DNA of 64,000 bases from Pseudomonadota bacterium (GTDB lineage: Bacteria > Pseudomonadota > Gammaproteobacteria > Burkholderiales > Burkholderiaceae_C): positions 1 to 64,000 of the forward strand of contig JAIUOW010000002.1 of the NCBI GenBank assembly GCA_020161775.1, read 5' to 3'. A program made the translations under genes and the position numbers. This document shows positions 8,324 to 18,864 of the stretch, one piece after another. The notes under the pieces are model-generated. The model ran no database searches, was not told the DNA's origin, and saw nothing but the letters and a program-made list of their open reading frames with translations. Positions within the stretch are counted from its first letter, which is position 1; each line of letters begins with the position of its first letter.

Positions 8324-9862
8324 GTGAGCACACAACCATCACCCCGCCCGGTCGAGGTGGCGCTGCTCGCCAGCGTCTTCGTCGTAGCCGCCTGCGGGCT
8401 GGTGTACGAGCTGGCAGCGGCAGCGCTGGCCTCCTATGTGCTGGGCGACTCGGTGCTGCAGTTCTCCACCATCATTGGTGCCTACCTGTTCGCGATGGGC
8501 GTGGGCTCGTACCTGTCCAGGTTCTTTGAGCGGCAGCTGCCCGCGCATTTCTTGCGCATCGAGCTGCTGGTGGCGCTGATCGGCGGCGCGCTGCCGGCCC
8601 TGCTGTTCATCGCCAACGCCTGGACGCCCGGCGCTTTCCGCCTGCTGCTGTACGGGCTGGTGCTGGTGGTGGGCATGCTGGTGGGGCTGGAGATACCGCT
8701 GGTCATGCGCATCCTCAAACGAAACGTGGCGCTGCGCGACCTGGTCTCGCAGGTGCTGACGTTTGACTATCTGGGCGCGCTGGCCGTGTCGGTTGCGTTC
8801 CCGCTGGTGCTGGTGCCGCAGCTGGGGCTGATCCGCACCGGGCTGCTGTTCGGCCTGATGAACGCGGCGGTGGCCGTATGGGCGCTATGGCTGTTCCGTG
8901 ACGAGCTGCGCCAGTGGCGCGCCCATGCCGCCGCCTGCGCGGGCGTGCTGGCCCTGCTGGGTGCGGGCTTTGCAGGGGCGGACCAGATCACCACGCTGGC
9001 CGAAGACCGCTTCTACCAGGACCGCATCGTTGCCAGCGAACGCTCGCCCTGGCAGCGCATCGTGGTGACGCAGGGCCGCACCGGCCACCGGCTGTTTCTC
9101 AATGGCAACCTGCAGTTTGCCGAGCGCGACGAATACCGCTACCACGAGGCGCTGGTGCACCCGGCCATGGCCGCGCATGGCGCGCCGAAGAAGGTGGCCG
9201 TGCTGGGCGGCGGCGACGGCATGGCGGTGCGCGAGGTGCTGAAGTACCCGTCGGTGCAAAGCATCACGCTGGTGGAGCTGGACCCGGCCATGACGCGGCT
9301 GTTTGCGCAGCAGCCCGCGCTGGCGCGGCTGAATGCCGGGGCACTGGCCTCGCCCAAGGTGACCATCGTCAACACCGACGCCTTCAAGTGGCTGGAGCAG
9401 GGGGCGGATCAGGGTGGAGGCAGCTACGACGTGATCGTGGTCGACTTCCCCGACCCGACCAACTTCGCCATCGGCAAGCTGTACACCAACTCGTTCTATG
9501 CGCTGCTGGACCAGCGGCTGGCCGCGGGCGGCTATGCCGTGGTGCAGACCACGTCGCCGCTGGTAGCGCGCAAGAGTTTCTGGACGGTGGTGGGCACGAT
9601 TGAATCCGTGGGCCTGCGCGCCGCGCCGTACCACGCGCATGTGCCCAGCTTCGGAGAATGGGGCTTTGTCATCGCCAGCCGCAGGCCCTGGCGCCTGCCC
9701 GATGCCCTGCCTGGGGGCTTGCGCTTTCTGGACCTGCCGGCGCTGGCGCCGATGTTTGACTTCCCGCGGGACATGGCGCGCGTGCCGGCGGACGTGAACC
9801 GCCTGTCCAACCAGGCGCTGGTCACCACCTACGAGCGCGAATGGGGCAAGGTGCACGAATGA
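8324..9862 (+). CDS. speE: Membrane-fused polyamine aminopropyltransferase (spermidine synthase-like)
   Basis: A 512-residue protein fusing an N-terminal membrane region (residues ~10-220, six to seven helices) to a C-terminal spermidine-synthase domain. The catalytic part shows YHEALVHP (273-280), the decarboxylated-AdoMet-binding GGGDG (295-299), VELDP (317-321) and FPDP (375-378). The predicted reaction transfers an aminopropyl group from decarboxylated AdoMet to an amine acceptor at the membrane; the acceptor is unknown. The GTG at 8324 is the only sensible start: the first helix begins 10 residues in, and upstream codons come from the repeat element. No strong ribosome site is visible. 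It overlaps the following flavin-oxidase gene by ATGA. Decarboxylated AdoMet could come from SpeH at 15197-15574. Confidence 0.85.
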   Translation: MSTQPSPRPVEVALLASVFVVAACGLVYELAAAALASYVLGDSVLQFSTIIGAYLFAMGVGSYLSRFFERQLPAHFLRIELLVALIGGALPALLFIANAWTPGAFRLLLYGLVLVVGMLVGLEIPLVMRILKRNVALRDLVSQVLTFDYLGALAVSVAFPLVLVPQLGLIRTGLLFGLMNAAVAVWALWLFRDELRQWRAHAAACAGVLALLGAGFAGADQITTLAEDRFYQDRIVASERSPWQRIVVTQGRTGHRLFLNGNLQFAERDEYRYHEALVHPAMAAHGAPKKVAVLGGGDGMAVREVLKYPSVQSITLVELDPAMTRLFAQQPALARLNAGALASPKVTIVNTDAFKWLEQGADQGGGSYDVIVVDFPDPTNFAIGKLYTNSFYALLDQRLAAGGYAVVQTTSPLVARKSFWTVVGTIESVGLRAAPYHAHVPSFGEWGFVIASRRPWRLPDALPGGLRFLDLPALAPMFDFPRDMARVPADVNRLSNQALVTTYEREWGKVHE

Positions 9863-11442
9863 TGCGCCGGCGCAGCCTGTTGGCCGCCACCGTGGCGGGT
9901 GGTGCGCTGGCGCTGCCGGGCTGCGAACGCGCGCCTGGCATCGCGGGCGATTTCACCGGTACCAGCCCCGGGCGCGGGCATCTGCTGCGCGAGCCGCCGC
10001 GCGGCATGGCGCCGGGCGTCACGCGCCGCGTGCACACCCTCATTGCCGGTGGCGGCGTGGCCGGGCTGGCCGCGGCGCGCGCGCTGCGCCTGCAGGGGCG
10101 GGATGACTTTGCCCTGCTGGAACTGGAAGACACCGCCGGCGGCAACAGCCGTGCGGGCAGCCTGCGCGGCATGGCCTGCCCGCTGGGCGCGCATTACCTG
10201 CCGGTGCCGGGCGACGATGCGCATGAAGTGCAGGACCTGCTGGAAGAGCTGAGCCTGCGCCAGCGCGTGGCCGGGCGCTGGCAGTATGACGAGCGCCACC
10301 TGTGCCACAGCCCGCAGGAGCGCCTGTTCTTCAACGGTGAATGGCAGGACGGCCTGCTGCCGGTACAGGGCGTGGGCGCGGCGACGCTGGCGCAGTACAC
10401 GCGGTTTGCGCAACGCATCGCGCAGCTGCAGCGCACCGCGCGCTTTGCCCTGCCGTCGTATCAAGCGCCCTTTACGTCGCAGCACGCAGCGCTGGACGGC
10501 ATGACGTTTGCGCGTTGGCTGGACGAAGAAGGCCTGGACGATGCGCACCTGCGCTGGTACCTGGACTACTGCTGCCGCGACGACTACGGCGCCGGCATCG
10601 CCACGGTATCGGCCTGGGCCGGCGTGCATTACTTCGCCAGCCGTCATGGCTTTCAGGCGCCGGGCGGTGACGATACGCCGCGCGACGCAGTGCTGACCTG
10701 GCCTGAAGGCAATGGCTGGCTCACCCGGCAGCTGGCTGCGCCGCTGGGCGACCGGCTGCGGCCAGCGCGCACGGTGCTGCGCATTGCCGAAACCCGTCAA
10801 GGCGTGGAAGTGGACGCGTGGGACCACGCCACCCGTACGCTGGAACGCTGGCAGGCCCGCCTGTGCATCGTGGCGTTGCCGGTGTTCGTGGCCGCGCGCA
10901 TTGTGCAAGACCCGCCAGCCGTGCTGCGTGCTGCAGCGGCACGCGCCCGGTACGCACCCTGGCTGGTGGCCAACATCCACCTGCGCGCGCCGCTGCATGA
11001 CCGCCCCGGCGCACCGCCCAGCTGGGACAACGTGCTGTACGGCTCCGCCGGGCTGGGCTATGTGGACGCGCGCCACCAGCTGCTGGACCCGCGCCCCGGC
11101 CCCACCGTGCTGACCTGGTACCACGCGCCAGGCCCGTCGCCACAGGCCCGTGCGCAGCTGCTGGACGCACCGTGGTCACATTGGCGCGCCCACGTGCTGG
11201 CCGAGCTGGCTCACGCCCACCCCGACCTGCCGGACGTGGCCACGCAAATCGACATCACGCGCTACGGCCACGCGATGGCCGTGCCGCTGCCCGGCGCGCG
11301 GCACGCGGCGGCCGCGGCCGCCGTGGTGTCGCCGCCTGGCGGCGTGCTGCGCTTCGCCCACAGCGACTGGTCGGGTTACTCGGTGTTTGAAGAGGCGTTC
11401 ACGCGCGGCCACCATGCCGGCATGGCGCGTTCTGGCGCATAA
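9859..11442 (+). CDS. FAD/NAD(P)-binding amine-oxidase-like flavoprotein, predicted lipoprotein
   Basis: A 527-residue protein. The N-terminus [20 protein letters not shown] followed by GC looks like a lipoprotein signal with C22 as acceptor, with a twin-arginine flavour. A Rossmann FAD motif AGGGVAGLAAARAL follows at 63-76, with an ELEDTAGGNS second-strand acidic region typical of flavin amine oxidases and protoporphyrinogen-oxidase-like proteins. The C-terminus carries YSVFEEAFTRG. It is translationally coupled to speE (ATGA overlap), so I infer that it oxidises the aminopropyl product or a related amine outside the cytoplasmic membrane. The substrate cannot be read from sequence. Confidence 0.78.
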   Translation: MMRRRSLLAATVAGGALALPGCERAPGIAGDFTGTSPGRGHLLREPPRGMAPGVTRRVHTLIAGGGVAGLAAARALRLQGRDDFALLELEDTAGGNSRAGSLRGMACPLGAHYLPVPGDDAHEVQDLLEELSLRQRVAGRWQYDERHLCHSPQERLFFNGEWQDGLLPVQGVGAATLAQYTRFAQRIAQLQRTARFALPSYQAPFTSQHAALDGMTFARWLDEEGLDDAHLRWYLDYCCRDDYGAGIATVSAWAGVHYFASRHGFQAPGGDDTPRDAVLTWPEGNGWLTRQLAAPLGDRLRPARTVLRIAETRQGVEVDAWDHATRTLERWQARLCIVALPVFVAARIVQDPPAVLRAAAARARYAPWLVANIHLRAPLHDRPGAPPSWDNVLYGSAGLGYVDARHQLLDPRPGPTVLTWYHAPGPSPQARAQLLDAPWSHWRAHVLAELAHAHPDLPDVATQIDITRYGHAMAVPLPGARHAAAAAAVVSPPGGVLRFAHSDWSGYSVFEEAFTRGHHAGMARSGA

Positions 11443-11463
11443 TGCGCCAAAAAGGAGGACGCC

Positions 11464-11820
11464 GTGGCCGAGAACCCCGCATTCGTTTCCGTCAAGCTGC
11501 CGGCCGAGCTGGTCAACCAGGCGCGTGAGGCGTCGCAGACCATGCGCCGCTCCGTGGCCAGCCAGATCGAGTACTGGGCCACGCTGGGCAAGGCGCTGGA
11601 GCACGCCGGCCTGACCACCAGCGACAGCCAGGCGCTGATCGCCCGCCAGGAACGCGCGCCTTACACCCTGTCCCCTCCTGCCAGCGGCCTGTCGCCGGAC
11701 CTGGACGACCTGCAAGGCCATGTGGTGGCGCTGGCCAAGTCCGGCGCGCTGGCAGACCGCACCCAGCAGGCCGTGGCCACCAACCGGGCCAAGCGCGGCA
11801 AGGACCCCAAAGCAGCCTGA
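11464..11820 (+). CDS. ParD-like antitoxin
   Basis: A 118-residue basic/acidic protein. The N-terminal FVSVKLPAELVNQAREASQT and MRRSVASQIEYWATLGKALE are typical of the ParD-like antitoxin family (ribbon-helix-helix fold). The C-terminal half is low-complexity and probably disordered, as expected for a toxin-binding tail. The start is GTG 11464, preceded by a perfect AAGGAGG about 6 bp upstream, which decides it. The zeta-type toxin gene follows after 6 bp. It likely represses its own promoter, though no palindrome stands out in the 21-bp gap to the flavoprotein gene. Confidence 0.8.
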   Translation: MAENPAFVSVKLPAELVNQAREASQTMRRSVASQIEYWATLGKALEHAGLTTSDSQALIARQERAPYTLSPPASGLSPDLDDLQGHVVALAKSGALADRTQQAVATNRAKRGKDPKAA

Positions 11821-11826
11821 CGGCGC

Positions 11827-12420
11827 ATGCCGGTTCTGCACCTGATCGCCGGGCCCAATGGCGCCGGCAAGTCCACGCTTTACCGCTGCCTGCTGGCGCC
11901 GCGGTATCCGGCCCTGCCGTTCGTCAACGCGCAGGCCTATGAGCAGGAACACCTGCAGCACCTGCCCACCCCCGAGGCCCGGGCGCTGGCCGCGCGCGAA
12001 TGGGCCGACGCCCAGCGCCAGGCGCTGCTGCGCGCCGGCCGGCCCTTCGTGACGGAAACCGCGCTGTCGCATCCGTCACGCCTGGCGCTCATGGCGCAGG
12101 CCCGCGCCATGGGCTACGAAGTGGTGCTGTATGCCCTGTGCGTGGACGAGCCGCGCCGCCTGCTGCAACGCGTGAGCCAGCGCCAGCGCGAGGGCGGCCA
12201 CGGCGTGCCGTCGCACAAGGTGCTGGAGCGTTACCCGCGCTGCGTGGACAACCTGCGCCGCGCCGTGCACATGGCCGACCTGGCGCTGCTGATGGACGGC
12301 AGCGATGCGGGCCAGGGCGGCCCGCGCCTGATTGCGACCATTGCCGCGGGCCAGATGCAGCTGCACGCGGTGCTGCGCCCGCGCTGGGCCGAGAAGGTGC
12401 TGGGGTTTGCCGAGGGCTGA
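11827..12420 (+). CDS. Zeta-toxin-family kinase
   Basis: A 197-residue P-loop protein: LIAGPNGAGKSTLYRCL with the Walker A at residues 9-16. The zeta-family TETALSH motif and the R-rich lid RQREGGHGVPSHKVLERYPR are present. Zeta toxins phosphorylate UDP-N-acetylamino sugars; chromosomal relatives paired with ParD-like genes are usually annotated as toxins. The usual acidic residue after the second strand (VNADxIA in many members) is replaced here (FVNAQAYEQEH), which could alter activity. The gene lies 6 bp after the antitoxin gene, so the two form a bicistronic unit. Confidence 0.82.
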   Translation: MPVLHLIAGPNGAGKSTLYRCLLAPRYPALPFVNAQAYEQEHLQHLPTPEARALAAREWADAQRQALLRAGRPFVTETALSHPSRLALMAQARAMGYEVVLYALCVDEPRRLLQRVSQRQREGGHGVPSHKVLERYPRCVDNLRRAVHMADLALLMDGSDAGQGGPRLIATIAAGQMQLHAVLRPRWAEKVLGFAEG

Positions 12421-12435
12421 GGCGCGCGGGCGCGC

Positions 12436-13824
12436 TCAGGCCTTCATCAGTGCTTCGATCTCGTCCGCGTTCACCGGCACGCCGCGCGAGATCAGCTCGC
12501 AGCCTGACGGCGTCACAATCGCGTCGTCCTCGATGCGGATGCCGATGTTGTGGAACTGCTCGGGCACGCCTTCGCCGGGGCGCACATAAATGCCGGGCTC
12601 GATGGTCAGCACCATGCCCGGCTGCAGCACGCGGCTGGGGCGGTTCTTGATGAGCTCGTTGCTCAGCGGGTCGCGCCGCTCGCTGACCTCGCCCGCCTGG
12701 CTGGGCTCCACATAGCTGCCGCAGTCGTGCACGTCCATGCCCAGCCAGTGGCCGGTGCGGTGCATGTAGAAGCGGAAGTACGCGCGGCTGTCGATCACGT
12801 CGTCCACCGTGCCCACCTTGTTCCTGTCCAGCAGGCCCACGTCCAGCATGCCCTGGGACAGCACGCGCACCGTGGCGTCGTGCGGGTCGGTGAAGCGGTT
12901 GCCGGCCCTGGTGGCTGCCACGGCGGCCTCCTGTGACGCCAGCACCAGGTCGTACAGCACGCGCTGTGGGCCGGTGAACTTGCCGTTGGCGGGGAAGGTG
13001 CGGGTGATGTCGCTGGCATAGCCGTCCAGCTCGCAGCCCGCGTCAATCAGCACCAGCTCGCCCGCGCGCACCGGCGCGGCATCGGCGCGGTAATGCAGCA
13101 CGCAGGCATTGGCGCCTGCCGCCACGATGGAGCCATACGCCGGGTACTGCGAGCCGCCCAGGCGGAATTCATGCAGCAGCTCCGCGTCCAGGTGGTATTC
13201 GCGCACGTCCTGGCCCTCGCGCAGCATGCGTGCGCTCAGGCGCATGGCGCGGATGTGGGCGCGCGCGCTGATGGCCGCCGCGCGGCGCATCACGTCCTGC
13301 TCATGCGCGTCCTTGACCAGCCGCATTTCGTCCAGCACGCCGCACAGGTCGCGCTGCTGCTCGGGGCACAGGGCGCCATAGCGCACCCGCGCGCGCACCT
13401 GGTTGAGCCAGCCGCCCACGCGCGCCTCCAGCCCCGGGTGGATGGCAAACGGGTACCAGACGGCGTCGCGGTTTTCCATCAGCTTCGGTAACTGCGCATC
13501 CAGCTCGCCCACCGGGTGGGCGGCGTCCACGCCCAGCGTGGCGGGCGCGGCGTCCGGGCCCAGGCGAAAGCCGTCCCAGATCTCGCGCTCCAGGTCCTTG
13601 GGCTGGCAAAACAGCGTGCTGGCGCCGTCGCCGGTGATCACCAGGCAGGCGTTGGGCTCGGTAAAGCCCGTCAGGTAATAGAAATAGCTGTCATGCCGGA
13701 ACAGGAAATCGCTGTCGCGGTTGCGCGGGTGTTCCGCCGCGGTGGGGATGATGGCAATGCCGTCGCGGCCCAGGTCGGCGGCCACGCGGGCGCGGCGCTG
13801 GGCGTACAGGGACGCTTGATTCAT
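12436..13824 (-). CDS. pepP: Xaa-Pro aminopeptidase P
   Basis: A 462-residue cytoplasmic metallo-aminopeptidase that removes N-terminal residues preceding proline. The N-terminal aminopeptidase-P domain (RNRDSDFLFRHDSYFYYLTG) is followed by a pita-bread catalytic domain. The five metal ligands are recognisable in LIDAGCELDGYASDITRTFP (two Asp), the His of TGHWLGMDVHD, TIEPGIYV (Glu) and IRIEDD (Glu). Length is standard. The start at 13824 overlaps the RHH antitoxin stop by ATGA. pepP is often near murU in Burkholderiales; here a toxin-antitoxin pair sits between them. Confidence 0.95.
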   Translation of the reverse strand: MNQASLYAQRRARVAADLGRDGIAIIPTAAEHPRNRDSDFLFRHDSYFYYLTGFTEPNACLVITGDGASTLFCQPKDLEREIWDGFRLGPDAAPATLGVDAAHPVGELDAQLPKLMENRDAVWYPFAIHPGLEARVGGWLNQVRARVRYGALCPEQQRDLCGVLDEMRLVKDAHEQDVMRRAAAISARAHIRAMRLSARMLREGQDVREYHLDAELLHEFRLGGSQYPAYGSIVAAGANACVLHYRADAAPVRAGELVLIDAGCELDGYASDITRTFPANGKFTGPQRVLYDLVLASQEAAVAATRAGNRFTDPHDATVRVLSQGMLDVGLLDRNKVGTVDDVIDSRAYFRFYMHRTGHWLGMDVHDCGSYVEPSQAGEVSERRDPLSNELIKNRPSRVLQPGMVLTIEPGIYVRPGEGVPEQFHNIGIRIEDDAIVTPSGCELISRGVPVNADEIEALMKA

Positions 13825-14045
13825 TGCAGGCCTCCCCGCGCCTTGCGGAGCAACTCGATGCCACGCTCAACGCGGTTGGCGCCGCGCTGGGCCCGCACCA
13901 TGAAATGGGTTTCGGCGTCGAACTCCACCAGCGCCTGTGTGGTCAGTTCGTCCAGCAGCCGGGCAAGGCTTATGCCGCGCTGTTCAGCCATGGCTTTCAG
14001 GCGCTCGTGCTTGTGGTCGGGCAGTCGCAGGGTCAATGCACTCAT
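13821..14045 (-). CDS. Ribbon-helix-helix antitoxin partner of the PIN protein
   Basis: A 74-residue protein. MSALTLRLPDHKHERLKAMA followed by EQRGISLARLLDELTTQAL is a typical CopG/Arc-type ribbon-helix-helix N-terminus that would dimerise and bind palindromic DNA. The C-terminal part (FDAETHFMVRAQRGANRVER) would contact the toxin. The start overlaps the stop of the upstream PIN gene by 4 bp and its stop overlaps the pepP start by 4 bp. The likely operator is the perfect palindrome at 14460-14497. Toxin preceding antitoxin is less common than the reverse, but occurs in PIN families. Confidence 0.78.
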   Translation of the reverse strand: MSALTLRLPDHKHERLKAMAEQRGISLARLLDELTTQALVEFDAETHFMVRAQRGANRVERGIELLRKARGGLQ

Positions 14046-14461
14046 GTTGTCAGCTCCTTCAGCATTTGGGGTGGGGTGGCCAGCCTCAACAAGGGAAAGC
14101 GAAGCTCCATCGCGGAAAAATCGCGGACGTTCCAGGTGACGATGTGCGACGCGCTACAGGCGACCGCCAACTCCACCACATGGTTATCCGCCTCATCGCG
14201 GACGTTGGGGCGCCACAAATAATATGTTTTTGTCCATCGAGCGCTGGCAAGAAAAATGTCCAGCAACTCGTCTCGTTCACTGGCTGTCAGGTGGCTGCCT
14301 TCAAAAAGGCTTTCGCGTGAAAGCACGTCTTCGTATTCGCTCAACAGGGCGGGTCCTACGGCTGGCGTCCATATGCCGCGCAGACAGTTTTCGACAACTG
14401 CAGCGGACGCGCCAACGCCCAGACAGGCGCCAACAAGCACGTTGGTATCCACGATGATCAT
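14042..14461 (-). CDS. PIN-domain toxin (putative ribonuclease)
   Basis: A 139-residue PIN-domain protein of the 'putative toxin-antitoxin system toxin component, PIN family' type. Acidic metal-binding positions are visible as D5 (MIIVDTNVLVGA), E in LLSEYEDVL, D in VRDEADNHVVELA and D in WNVRDFSAME. PIN toxins cleave RNA with Mg2+ or Mn2+. The ATG at 14461 is the only start covering strand one; its first two bases belong to the right arm (mRNA sense) of a perfect 17-bp inverted repeat, and no Shine-Dalgarno is evident. It is the first gene of a PIN-RHH unit running into pepP. Confidence 0.83.
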   Translation of the reverse strand: MIIVDTNVLVGACLGVGASAAVVENCLRGIWTPAVGPALLSEYEDVLSRESLFEGSHLTASERDELLDIFLASARWTKTYYLWRPNVRDEADNHVVELAVACSASHIVTWNVRDFSAMELRFPLLRLATPPQMLKELTT

Positions 14462-14497
14462 CCCAAAATGATACCGCTAACGGTATCATTTTGGGAT
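14460..14497. promoter_or_regulatory. Perfect 17-bp inverted repeat over the PIN-toxin start, candidate operator
   Basis: The left arm is ATCCCAAAATGATACCG (14460-14476), the loop CTAA, and the right arm CGGTATCATTTTGGGAT (14481-14497). The arms are exact complements. It lies between the murU stop (14508) and the PIN start codon, which it overlaps by two bases. It could be a binding site for the RHH antitoxin, or, as RNA, a hairpin hiding the start codon. A T-run follows only on the plus strand, where no gene ends, so a terminator role is unlikely. Confidence 0.7.
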
Positions 14498-14507
14498 ATT
14501 TTTGATG

Positions 14508-15200
14508 TCAATTCTCGTTGATCTGGGCCAGCCGCTCGGGCGTGCCTACATCGGTCCAAGGGCCGGTGTACAGCTCGGCGGTGATGTGCCCATTGTCCAT
14601 CGCAGCACGCAGCAACGGGGCCAGCGGGGCTTTGATGCCCGCGGGGTTGCCGGACGGGATGGTGCACCAGGGCGGCTCGAACAGCGCGCGCCGGTACAGG
14701 CCGATCGTGGAAAAGGTGTATTTCACCTGCGCCTGGTTCAGCGCCAGGCCTTCAGGCGACAGGCCAAAGTCGCCCTTCAGGTTGTGCGCGGGGTTGGGCA
14801 CCAGCCAGATATGGCCCAGCTTGCCGCTGGCGGCGAAGCGGTCCACCGCTGCCTGCGTGAAGGCAAAGTCGGGCGCATACACGTCGCCCGCCAGTACCCA
14901 GAACACTTCGTCCAGCATGGGCAGTGCGCGCACAATGCCGCCCGCGGTCTCCAGCGCGCTGCCGAAGTCGCGGCCCTCGTGGGAACAGGCCAGCCGATCA
15001 CCGTAACGCTGTTCGATCTGCTCGCCCAACCAGGCCGTGTTGGCCAGCTGGCGCGTGAAGCCGCCCGCGGCCAGTGCCTCCATGGGCCATTGCATCAGCG
15101 GCTTGCCTTGCACTTCCAGCAAGGGTTTGGGTGTGGCGTCGGTCAGCGGCCGCATGCGTTCACCGCGTCCCGCCGCCAGAATCATGGCTTGTGCCGTCAT
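14508..15200 (-). CDS. murU: N-acetylmuramate alpha-1-phosphate uridylyltransferase (nucleotidyltransferase)
   Basis: A 230-residue nucleotidyltransferase of the GlmU/RmlA fold. The N-terminal signature AMILAAGRGERMRPLTDATP with KPLLEVQGKPLMQW, and the metal/nucleotide-binding FWVLAGDVYAPDF, are diagnostic. MurU converts MurNAc-1-phosphate to UDP-MurNAc in cell-wall recycling, bypassing fosfomycin-sensitive de novo synthesis. The partner kinase gene amgK is not adjacent here; speH is directly upstream with an ATGA overlap. Substrate assignment is by family resemblance; sugar-1-phosphate guanylyl- or thymidylyltransferase activity is the alternative. Confidence 0.78.
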   Translation of the reverse strand: MTAQAMILAAGRGERMRPLTDATPKPLLEVQGKPLMQWPMEALAAGGFTRQLANTAWLGEQIEQRYGDRLACSHEGRDFGSALETAGGIVRALPMLDEVFWVLAGDVYAPDFAFTQAAVDRFAASGKLGHIWLVPNPAHNLKGDFGLSPEGLALNQAQVKYTFSTIGLYRRALFEPPWCTIPSGNPAGIKAPLAPLLRAAMDNGHITAELYTGPWTDVGTPERLAQINEN

Positions 15201-15574
15201 GCTGCGTCACCCCTGTCCAGTGATCGTTGCTCGGTCCATTCCGGCGCGAACCGGTCCACCAGCGCATCCATCAGGACGCGCGCCTTGGCCGAGTGGTCGG
15301 CGCCGAAGTTGCACACATAGACATCGAGCGTCACGGCGCGCTCTTCGGGCCAGGTGTGCACGCACAGGTGCGATTCGGCCAGCAGCACGGTAGCCGTCAC
15401 GCCGCCCGGCCCGCGCGGCGTGGCGGGAAAGGTGTGGAACAACTGGTTTACCGGCTGCAGCCCTGCGGCCTGCACCGCCTGCACGCACCAGGCGCCCAAG
15501 TGGGCCGCGTCGGTCAGCCAGGCCGCGTCGCAGCGGCACTGGTACAGGTCGGCGGTCAGGTGAAGGCCTTGCAT
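15197..15574 (-). CDS. speH: S-adenosylmethionine decarboxylase proenzyme
   Basis: A 125-residue pyruvoyl enzyme. The processing region LLAESHLCVHTWPEERAVTL contains the Ser that would become the pyruvoyl group after self-cleavage at E-S, and the His/Trp-Pro-Glu box; it is followed by DVYVCNFGADHSAKA. The length matches prokaryotic SpeH. It makes decarboxylated AdoMet, the aminopropyl donor for SpeE. The start is ATG 15574, placing GLHLTADLY at the N-terminus; longer readings run into the tkt leader. It overlaps murU by 4 bp. It may feed the membrane aminopropyltransferase at 8324-9862. Confidence 0.87.
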   Translation of the reverse strand: MQGLHLTADLYQCRCDAAWLTDAAHLGAWCVQAVQAAGLQPVNQLFHTFPATPRGPGGVTATVLLAESHLCVHTWPEERAVTLDVYVCNFGADHSAKARVLMDALVDRFAPEWTEQRSLDRGDAA

Positions 15575-15696
15575 GGGCTGCACTGTAGAGCATTGGATGT
15601 TCGTTACCCGGACAACCCGGCCCAGGGGGCACCGGCTGGCGCAGCCCGGTAAAATGCCGGGTTTCCCCCAAGTCTTTCCCTCCCGGAGCCCCCCTG

Positions 15697-18767
<3,071 letters not shown>

Positions 18768-18787
18768 TCCGGCCCCGAGCCTGCCAA

Positions 18788-18812
18788 ACGCGCCTTCGGG
18801 CGCGTTTTTTTT
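18788..18812 (+). terminator. Rho-independent terminator after gap
   Basis: The stem ACGCGCC (18788-18794) pairs with GGCGCGT (18799-18805) around a TTCG tetraloop, followed by eight T residues. It closes the tkt-gap unit. Confidence 0.95.
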
Positions 18813-18864
18813 GGTCACCCGCGCCATATACTCCCAAAGTACACAAGACTTCAGGGAGTGGACG

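Noticed and set aside
7521-8335. Open frames of 140-270 codons on both strands inside repeat locus A
   Set aside because: All six frames are partly open because of composition; translations are Arg/Ala/Ser/Cys-rich and mirror those of the inverted repeats. Treated as repeat DNA.
14460-14497. Interpretation of the perfect palindrome as the murU terminator
   Set aside because: No T-run follows on the minus strand, and the repeat overlaps the next gene's start codon; an operator or translational hairpin fits better.
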